Assembly: GCA_007128275.1 (NCBI GenBank)
Contig: SKXR01000285.1
Span: 1 to 13,269, forward strand
Source of the DNA: Kiritimatiellia bacterium
GTDB taxonomy: Bacteria > Verrucomicrobiota > Kiritimatiellia > SLAD01
Direction of reading: 5' to 3'
Length of the DNA: 13,269 nucleotides
The notes under the pieces were generated by a model, which saw only the letters and a list, made by a program, of their open reading frames with translations, was not told where the DNA came from and ran no database searches. Of this stretch, positions 8,442 through 13,269 are shown one piece after another. Position 1 is the stretch's first letter; every line of letters begins with the position of its first letter. The translations under genes and the position numbers were made by a program.

Positions 8442-9910
8442 TCGATTCTCATCGCCTCCATCGGCGCCAAGCGCGCCGCTCGGAAAGAGGGGTAGACGGC
8501 GGATATGGCGGCCAGCACCATGCCCACCCCGATGGACAACAGGCCCGCCACCAGAATTTCGTTCCACGGAAAGGCCTGCCATAACAGACTGCGGAAGGTC
8601 ACCGCCATACGGGTTCCGGCCAGGATGAACCCCGCCAGCGCGCCGCCCAAGCCCCCCACCAATCCGAGCAAGGCGGCTTCAATGAGAAAGACCGTCATGA
8701 TGAAGGCGTCGAGCGCGCCGAGACATTTCAGGGTGGCAATTTCGCGGAATCGTTCCGTCACGGACATGAGCATGGCATTGGCAATGCCGACCGCGCAGAC
8801 CAACATGGACACAAACGCCAACCAGGTCATTCGCGTACCGATGTTCATCAGGCCGCCGCCCGCCTCCATGGTCTGTTGTTCCGCCACGGCCAGCAGCCGG
8901 GCGTGCGCGCGCTGGCGCGCAATCATCGTCAGGGTCTCCGGAGTCAGGCCGCCCTGATCAACCTGGTTTTCCTGCAGCACGCCCAAGAACCATTCGGCTC
9001 GATCCCGGCTGCGGACCATACGCCAAATCATGGGCATGGTCACATCGCCGGGCAGAATATCCCGTTCCGCCGCGACGGCTTGGCGGACGCCATGAATATT
9101 GATCGTGCCCTCGATCAGTAACGTCTGCTCCATGCGCCGGACTTCCTGCACCAGCGAAGCGGCCTCCTCCGGGTCCAACGCAAAACCCGCCGCGCGGATC
9201 GTTTGTCCAAACGCGCCGTCCGCGTCCTGCAACGCCTCGACCACCGGCTGATCGCCGATGGCTTCATGCACCTGCTCGATCGCCCGGGTTTGTCCCTCGC
9301 GCACGACATCGATGAACGCGTCCAATTGATCCCAGCCTTCAATGAACGCCTGAAACTGTTCCAACGGCAACGGAAGCCGGACGGTGCGCATATCGGCCAG
9401 ACTCGTGGAGAATTGATGCCATCCGCGTTCCGTTTGCAAGCGCTCAAAAATACGCGTCGATTCCACGGGGCCCACCAACACGCGCAGCCGTCCGTAATCC
9501 AGGTTCTCAAAGAAGCGCAAGTACTGCACCGCCTCCTGCGCTTGGGGTTGCATGGCCTTCAACGCGTCCATCGACATGCCGCTCATCGCCGAGATCTCTT
9601 CCCCATACGACGAAGGCCATTCCGCCTTCGCAATCTGCGTCAAAATGTCTTCGGCGCTCTGGGGGATCGATAGTCGGGCAATCCACCGGTCCACGCGATG
9701 CAGGTCCTCGATCTGTTCCCGCACCGAATCCGCCACGGCGCGCTTGATCAGGCTTTCCGTCAGGATATTCATCAGAAACGCCATCGCCACCACGATGACC
9801 GCCACGGTGACCATCGCGCGGAACAGTCGATACTTCACCCCCGTCACCGCAATCTGAAAGATGCGACCGGAACTGAGTTTGGGCTGATTCTGAACGTCGA
9901 TTCTTTTCAT
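8438..9910 (-). CDS. FtsX-type ABC transporter permease
   Basis: This 490-residue inner-membrane protein has the four-segment MacB/FtsX layout: a membrane helix at about 31-53, a large extracytoplasmic domain (about 55-360), then helices at about 362-384, 404-432 and 450-472. The diagnostic FtsX motifs are clear: SVTERFREIATLKCLGA (383-399), then IEAALLGLVGGLGG, and the C-terminal YPSFRAARLAPMEAMRIE (473-490). These are known to mark permeases that couple ATP hydrolysis in the cytoplasm to movement of a periplasmic domain. The extracytoplasmic domain is rich in charged, helix-prone sequence (many E, Q, R; few glycine-rich beta stretches), which does not look like the usual MacB periplasmic core. 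It starts 2 bases after the stop of the DUF6785-like gene (TAAGCATG) and overlaps its ATPase by 4 bases, so coupled translation is likely. The class is certain; the cargo is unknown. Confidence 0.93.
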   Translation of the reverse strand: MKRIDVQNQPKLSSGRIFQIAVTGVKYRLFRAMVTVAVIVVAMAFLMNILTESLIKRAVADSVREQIEDLHRVDRWIARLSIPQSAEDILTQIAKAEWPSSYGEEISAMSGMSMDALKAMQPQAQEAVQYLRFFENLDYGRLRVLVGPVESTRIFERLQTERGWHQFSTSLADMRTVRLPLPLEQFQAFIEGWDQLDAFIDVVREGQTRAIEQVHEAIGDQPVVEALQDADGAFGQTIRAAGFALDPEEAASLVQEVRRMEQTLLIEGTINIHGVRQAVAAERDILPGDVTMPMIWRMVRSRDRAEWFLGVLQENQVDQGGLTPETLTMIARQRAHARLLAVAEQQTMEAGGGLMNIGTRMTWLAFVSMLVCAVGIANAMLMSVTERFREIATLKCLGALDAFIMTVFLIEAALLGLVGGLGGALAGFILAGTRMAVTFRSLLWQAFPWNEILVAGLLSIGVGMVLAAISAVYPSFRAARLAPMEAMRIE

Positions 9911-9912
9911 GC

Positions 9913-11964
9913 TTAGCCGGGCATAATTTCAAACGGACGCGGGATATCGCCGCCCGTAACCGCAAAATAGACAAAACTGACAAACATCGGTATCACGCCG
10001 CCCAACATTTCCCCGGCAATCAAGCCGAACATCAAGGGCTTGCACTGCTGATACACTCTCGCTCCACCGAAGCGCGTAATCAGGATCTTGAGCAGCCATC
10101 CGAACAGGAACGACTGGGCGAAGGCGTCCCCGGCATAGGTGGACCACACCAGGAACATCACCGGATGCAAGGGCCAGCCGGTGAACCGCAAGCGCAAGAA
10201 GGAAAACAGCAACACCAACACAGCGGCGGTGCCAAACGCGATCAACCCGTTACGGTGCGGGGACGCCTCGAGAAAACGTTTCATGCCCGTTATCTGCCCC
10301 GCTTCTTCCAGTTGGCCCTGCGCGTCCAAGCGTTGCATGATGCTGATCGTCTCGTTGAACGGCCGTTTCGCCTGCTCGATCTTCCACAAGGAAACGTCCA
10401 CGCCCCGTTCGTACTGGAAATACAACGTGGTCGGGATGCCGACCGCCAGCCCGACCATCAGGGCGACTACGACGAAGAAAGCGGTGCGTCCCACTTTTGC
10501 CCGGCAATCATCCGCCAGTTTCAAGCCGTTGATCACATACGGCATCAGCGCTTCGCGCGTGTCATAGAACAGGACCAGCGAAAGCATGAACAACACAAAC
10601 AGGATGTCCGGCCCCAGTGCGCGCGCGCCGAAAATGGCCCACAGCAGCGTGGCGGGCGTGCCTGTTACAACGATGAAGAACAGCCCCGTCTCGGCGAGCA
10701 ATCGGCCCATCACCAGATACACGGCCACACAGCCCATGCCGAACATCAGCGCAATCGGCCAATCGAGCCCGACATACATCGCGCAATACACGGTAAAGAA
10801 CAACATGCCCGCCATAAAGAAGCGGGCGCCCCAAATCGCGGAGGACTCCACTTCATCCTGCGTCGGCACGCCGAATGCGCGCCGGAATACCGTGGAATAG
10901 TACTGGCGCCCCGTATACAACAGCACGATCAACATGCCGAAATAGCCGCCCATGATCATCATCGCGTCCATGGTTAACCCAAACGGCCATGTCCCTTGCC
11001 ACCCCCCCACACCGACGCCGTACGTGGCAAAGATCCCGGCAATGAACACCCATATGAAGGGGCCTATACCCAGGGACAACGAGACCTCTTTGGGCAGAAA
11101 ATACGCCACGGCAACCACCGTGAAGTAGATGGTGAAATACCCCAGCAAGGTCCGGCCGCCGCCCTGTTCAAACGTGTCCGACAATTCGGCCAACGGCGAA
11201 AAATCGACGCCGAGAGGGATCTGCCCGAAAAGGACGTTCGGGAACCAGACGTTGAGATAGTTGTAGAAGTGCAGGAGAAAGACCCCGCCCAGCCCGAGCC
11301 AGAAGATGGGGTTGGCAAACACCGGACTGCGCTCCCCGTTCTCGTCCGGCAACAGCGCTTTGGTGAACGTCACAATGGGATACGGCAAATGCTCGTGATC
11401 AGCCCACTGTCGATGGACCACCACCGCCAGACTGACCAACGCAATCCAAAGGCTCAGGATGATCGGAATCCAGAAGAACAGCGACGAGCGCCAAGCATGC
11501 CAGGGCACCTCGTCGAATGCCAACGAATCCGCCGCCTCTTTCAGGCCGCGCGTATAGCCGCCGAGCACCGTGTCCGGATCTTCGGAAATATCAACCAGCA
11601 TACCGTCCGGAACCAGGTCCATGACGCCCTGCTGTTGCCAGCCGGGTTCGGTCAATTCGTACCGGTGCGGCATGATCAGCGCGGGAGTGAACAAGCGTAA
11701 GAGATTGGACCCGGGAATCGCACAGGAAGCCAGTACCAAGACCAATATGACCGCGAATTCTGATCGTTTCAGCGCGCCTTTACGGGTGATACGCAACCAG
11801 AGCGGGTAAATGAGTGCCAGAAACAGGACCAGCACGCCGTAGACGGAGATGGGCATAAAATTGCCCACGAACATCGTCTGCCGCATTATCCAGTCATTGA
11901 AATAGGTATAGGAACAGACAAACGCCGCTCCCAGTAGGCCCAAAATAACCGATCGAACCGTCAC
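9913..11964 (-). CDS. DUF6785/DUF6784-like polytopic membrane protein (OPT-related)
   Basis: This 683-residue protein has about 14 hydrophobic segments. The N-terminus (VILGLLGAAF...YFNDWIMRQTMFVGNFMP), the HRQWADHEHLPYPI block (184-197) and the C-terminal GWPLHPVMFLVWSTYAG (596-612) with RFGGARVYQQCKPLMFGLIA (631-650) and GEMLGG match my recollection of the DUF6785 (N-terminal) and DUF6784 (C-terminal) families, common in Planctomycetes and Lentisphaerae and of unknown function. The LPYP block and the GLIAGE end echo OPT carriers, so a transport role is inferred. The GTG at 11964 is chosen because AGGAGGAG lies 11 bases upstream and the family-like N-terminus begins there. A GTG at 12006 would add 14 residues, has no ribosome-binding site and would leave 4 bases after the PqqD-like stop. 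Residues 521-570 form a non-hydrophobic loop (SLWKIEQAKRPFNETISIMQ). Confidence 0.8.
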   Translation of the reverse strand: MTVRSVILGLLGAAFVCSYTYFNDWIMRQTMFVGNFMPISVYGVLVLFLALIYPLWLRITRKGALKRSEFAVILVLVLASCAIPGSNLLRLFTPALIMPHRYELTEPGWQQQGVMDLVPDGMLVDISEDPDTVLGGYTRGLKEAADSLAFDEVPWHAWRSSLFFWIPIILSLWIALVSLAVVVHRQWADHEHLPYPIVTFTKALLPDENGERSPVFANPIFWLGLGGVFLLHFYNYLNVWFPNVLFGQIPLGVDFSPLAELSDTFEQGGGRTLLGYFTIYFTVVAVAYFLPKEVSLSLGIGPFIWVFIAGIFATYGVGVGGWQGTWPFGLTMDAMMIMGGYFGMLIVLLYTGRQYYSTVFRRAFGVPTQDEVESSAIWGARFFMAGMLFFTVYCAMYVGLDWPIALMFGMGCVAVYLVMGRLLAETGLFFIVVTGTPATLLWAIFGARALGPDILFVLFMLSLVLFYDTREALMPYVINGLKLADDCRAKVGRTAFFVVVALMVGLAVGIPTTLYFQYERGVDVSLWKIEQAKRPFNETISIMQRLDAQGQLEEAGQITGMKRFLEASPHRNGLIAFGTAAVLVLLFSFLRLRFTGWPLHPVMFLVWSTYAGDAFAQSFLFGWLLKILITRFGGARVYQQCKPLMFGLIAGEMLGGVIPMFVSFVYFAVTGGDIPRPFEIMPG

Positions 11965-11975
11965 ACCAGCAAATT

Positions 11976-11983
11976 CTCCTCCT
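11976..11983 (-). promoter_or_regulatory. Ribosome-binding site deciding the DUF6785-like start
   Basis: The minus strand reads AGGAGGAG here, 11 bases before the GTG at 11964. It is one of only two strong Shine-Dalgarno-like sites at a gene start in this window, and it favours 11964 over the upstream GTG at 12006. The spacing is slightly long. Confidence 0.6.
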
Positions 11984-12010
11984 GCCTGCCCGCCGACACC
12001 GGACACGCAG

Positions 12011-12412
12011 TCACTGCGATTTGTTCACCGCTACAGCAAGGGCGCCCCGCTGTAATAACGATTTAACATAACTCGTAACAGAAACTCGGCTCTCATGGAA
12101 AGATAATTGGTGCCGAATTGCGAACTTAACCACGATATCCTCCATCGAACGTCGGCCGTTGCACGATTTCCAGATATCCGCGCCGATCGGGTCCAACACC
12201 GTCAACCGTTCTTTCGGCGGCCGAATAATCCACGAAAACGGCGGGATCAAGAATACGGGTTTGCGCGTGGGCACGGCCAGCGTTAGAGAACCGTCCGGAT
12301 CCTCCCCGGTAAAACGCGCCGCCTGATTAGGCAATAGTACGGCCTTGAGCATCTCGTCCCAAGCACCCGGCACCGAAGCTGTGGTTTCGCGTTTTGAGGG
12401 CTTTGTATTCAT
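12011..12412 (-). CDS. PqqD-like protein (RiPP recognition element fold)
   Basis: This small soluble protein has 133 residues. The C-terminal half (about 68-128) follows the PqqD pattern: RLTVLDPIGADIWKSCNGRR (69-88), then SMEDIV, a helix, and a final SYVKSLLQRGALAV (114-127). That is a strand/turn with 'ldp.g..iW...nG..s...I' followed by a winged-helix-like end. PqqD and related RiPP recognition elements bind leader peptides and present them to modifying enzymes; stand-alone PqqD-like proteins also occur in other contexts. The N-terminal 65 residues are polar then hydrophobic (KPVFLIPPFSWIIRPP) and resemble nothing I know. The ATG at 12412 is chosen over an in-frame start at 12490 because GGGAGGGGG sits just upstream. 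It is the first gene after the repeat-rich gap and so probably heads the operon. No precursor peptide or radical-SAM enzyme is visible in the window. Confidence 0.78.
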   Translation of the reverse strand: MNTKPSKRETTASVPGAWDEMLKAVLLPNQAARFTGEDPDGSLTLAVPTRKPVFLIPPFSWIIRPPKERLTVLDPIGADIWKSCNGRRSMEDIVVKFAIRHQLSFHESRVSVTSYVKSLLQRGALAVAVNKSQ

Positions 12413-12416
12413 GACG

Positions 12417-12425
12417 CCCCCTCCC
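12417..12425 (-). promoter_or_regulatory. Ribosome-binding site of the PqqD-like gene
   Basis: The minus strand reads GGGAGGGGG followed by CGTC and ATG. The GGAGG core is 7 bases from the ATG at 12412, which is ideal spacing and fixes that start. Confidence 0.7.
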
Positions 12426-12482
12426 GGACGGGAAATGGAGCAGGAGCCCGCAGAGCCGTAGACGACGGGACCGACGCCTTGA

Positions 12483-12594
12483 TTTTCCAATCATTGGAAA
12501 AATGGATGCAAATTTTTCCAATGATTGGAAAATAACGCTGAAAAAGTTCCAACGATTGGAAAAGTACCCGTTTTTCGTTTCCAACGATTGGAAA
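12483..12594. repeat. Four phased dyads, consensus TTTCCAAnnATTGGAAA-like
   Basis: Four near-identical inverted repeats lie at 12483-12501 (TTTTCCAATCATTGGAAAA), 12514-12532 (TTTTCCAATGATTGGAAAA), 12547-12561 (TTCCAACGATTGGAA) and 12578-12594 (TTTCCAACGATTGGAAA). The first two are perfect around a central base; the last two have one mismatched inner pair. Centres at 12492, 12523, 12554 and 12586 are 31, 31 and 32 bases apart. Spacers are unrelated and about 12-16 bases. The array lies 71-182 bases upstream of the PqqD-like ATG. It may be a multi-site operator, or a cluster of short genomic repeats of a kind I associate with Kiritimatiellota-type genomes. Confidence 0.88.
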
Positions 12595-12604
12595 ACCAGG
12601 ATCC

Positions 12605-12764
12605 ATGCCATGAGCTATTGCAGGCACGTGGAGGGCGAGGCTCCCGCCGAGCCGAGTCCGGGGACCTGTTGGCGGCTCCGCGGAGCGTCGCCCTCCAGAC
12701 CGAATGCCATGACTTATTGCAGACGCATGGAGGGCGAGGCTCCCGCCGAGCCGAGTCCGGGGAC
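12605..12764. repeat. 61-base direct repeats flanking a related inverted copy
   Basis: Bases 12605-12665 and 12704-12764 match at 56 of 61 positions, and all five differences fall in the first half. Both carry GGAGGGCGAGGCTCCCGCCG followed by AGCCGAGTCCGGGGAC. Between them, 12670-12698 reads on the minus strand CTGGAGGGCGACGCTCCGCG followed by GAGCCGCCA, a diverged copy in inverted orientation that can pair with either neighbour. I associate this element with Planctomycetes and Verrucomicrobia genomes, where it is often mis-translated as peptides such as EGEAPAEP or GSRRAE; both are visible here. It is a dispersed REP-like element, not a gene. Confidence 0.85.
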
Positions 12765-12800
12765 GGCTTCTATAGTCCAAACGTCTTTGCGAGGTTCTGT

Positions 12801-13269
12801 TCAATTCTTCTCCGGTACGACCAGAAATTCCGGACACGATTTCATCATTTCATCCGCGCCGCCGCCCGGATGGTACAGGCGATGTCGCTTCCCGGTAATG
12901 CATATGGCCTGATACAAACGCCGATCGCCAGGTTCTTTCCAAGCCGCGGAAGCGTATTGGCCGCGCGGAAGCAATAATCCGCGCGGTTTCCAGTCGCCGT
13001 TCAGGCGTTCGAAACCCACATTGCCACGCGTCAAGGTTTCCGGCCGGGCAAATCGGACGGCGACATCCGCCTGGGCAGCCAACCAAGTTCGGACGGGCAC
13101 GTCCAGCCACGAATCCACCATCCCGTACCGCCGGAATATCCAGCGGTCCGGTTTCTTCGGCCCATCGAATCGCAACCCCACACGAGCCGGTTCCACCACG
13201 CACTCCGCCAACGGGAAGGGGGCCGGGACGCGGAGATCCATGCCAAACGCGCGCCAGCGTTGATAGCCA
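12801..13269 (-). CDS. Unrecognised protein, C-terminal part (5' end cut by window edge)
   Basis: The frame is open from the right edge to a TGA at 12801-12803, giving 155 visible residues. There is an internal ATG at 13241, but the residues before it (GYQRWRAFG) read as genuine protein, so the start is probably beyond 13269. The sequence is soluble, rich in Arg, Pro and Trp, without membrane segments, and looks beta-rich: WRAFGMDLRVPAPFPL, RVGLRFDGPKKPDRWIFRR, a middle TWLAAQADVAVRFARPETL, and an end RHRLYHPGG...DEMMKSCPEFLVVPEKN. The N-terminal 'W..FG..l.vP..f.L' wording suggests that only a short piece is missing, but I cannot place the family. It is co-directional with the operon but separated by 388 bases of repeats, so it may be a separate transcription unit or the first gene of the same one. 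That it is coding is likely because the frame is long and the codon use resembles its neighbours. Confidence 0.68.
   Translation of the reverse strand, partial: GYQRWRAFGMDLRVPAPFPLAECVVEPARVGLRFDGPKKPDRWIFRRYGMVDSWLDVPVRTWLAAQADVAVRFARPETLTRGNVGFERLNGDWKPRGLLLPRGQYASAAWKEPGDRRLYQAICITGKRHRLYHPGGGADEMMKSCPEFLVVPEKN

Larger units (their letters stand above)
12413..12800. other. Repeat-rich intergenic region upstream of the PqqD-like gene
   Basis: These 388 bases separate the unrecognised upstream gene from the operon. They contain, from right to left in transcription order, a direct-repeat pair with an inverted copy between them (12605-12764), the four-dyad array (12483-12594), and a G+C-rich leader with a ribosome-binding site. 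Any operon promoter should lie here, but I found no -35/-10 pair at good spacing. No small gene is convincing, since the open frames across it are created by the repeats. Confidence 0.7.

Noticed and set aside
8442..8582. A longer N-terminus for the first ATPase, starting at 8582.
   Set aside because: It would overlap the FtsX gene by 145 bases and its residues look like a frame-shadow of that gene. The ATGA overlap start at 8441 is typical.
12413..12490. A longer N-terminus for the PqqD-like protein, starting at 12490.
   Set aside because: It would read through the strong ribosome-binding site at 12417-12425 and adds Gly/Ser-rich residues with no family likeness.
12483..12594. The dyad array as a CRISPR array.
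   Set aside because: Units are 15-19-base perfect or near-perfect palindromes with spacers of 12-16 bases, and no cas gene is present. Size and spacing do not fit a CRISPR.
12413..12600. A sigma-70-type promoter before the PqqD-like gene on the minus strand.
   Set aside because: TTGGAA elements occur only as parts of the dyads, and the best TATTTT-like -10 lies about 12 bases from one, too close. No other pair was convincing.
12502..12977. Overlapping plus-strand frames of 136 and 150 codons across the intergenic repeats.
   Set aside because: They are made of repeat-derived peptides (EGEAPAEPSPG, GSRRAESGD) and run antisense into the right-hand gene.

Overview
The window looks like bacterial chromosome from the PVC group (Planctomycetes, Verrucomicrobia, Lentisphaerota, Kiritimatiellota). 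This is an inference. It rests on G+C-rich coding DNA, weak or absent Shine-Dalgarno sites at several starts, giant FtsX-type permeases and DUF6785-like membrane proteins, and three kinds of intergenic repeat I associate with such genomes: heptad 'GTGTTCG/GTGTTCA' runs, TTTCCAAn(3)TTGGAAA dyads, and the 'GGAGGGCGAGGCTCCCGCCGAGCC' element. I cannot name a genus.

All eight genes lie on the minus strand and read right to left. In transcription order they are: the C-terminal part of an unrecognised protein (12801-13269); a 388-base gap filled with repeats; a PqqD-like small protein (12011-12412); a DUF6785/OPT-like membrane protein (9913-11964); an FtsX-type ABC permease (8438-9910); its ABC ATPase (7668-8441); a 1598-residue fusion of a degenerate M28-peptidase-like ectodomain with an FtsX/MacB-type permease (2762-7558); an OPT-type transporter (751-2748); and a second ABC ATPase cut by the left edge (1-647). 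From the PqqD gene onward the junctions are tight (4-base overlap, or gaps of 2, 13 and 46 bases), except two junctions of about 100 bases that hold heptad repeats in inverted orientation. One operon is the simplest reading.

The genes suggest an envelope transport system. Two LolD/MacB-class ATPases and two FtsX-class permeases would do work across the inner membrane. Two OPT-like carriers could move peptides or metal-chelate-like substrates. A PqqD-like (RiPP-recognition-element fold) protein heads the operon. The peptidase-like ectodomain appears to have lost its zinc ligands, so it may bind rather than cleave. A peptide-handling or peptide-sensing role for the whole set is a hypothesis; no substrate can be read from the sequence.

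The most striking non-coding feature is a set of four dyads upstream of the PqqD gene, with centres 31, 31 and 32 bases apart, close to three helical turns each. I see no rRNA, tRNA, CRISPR array, insertion sequence or convincing promoter or terminator.
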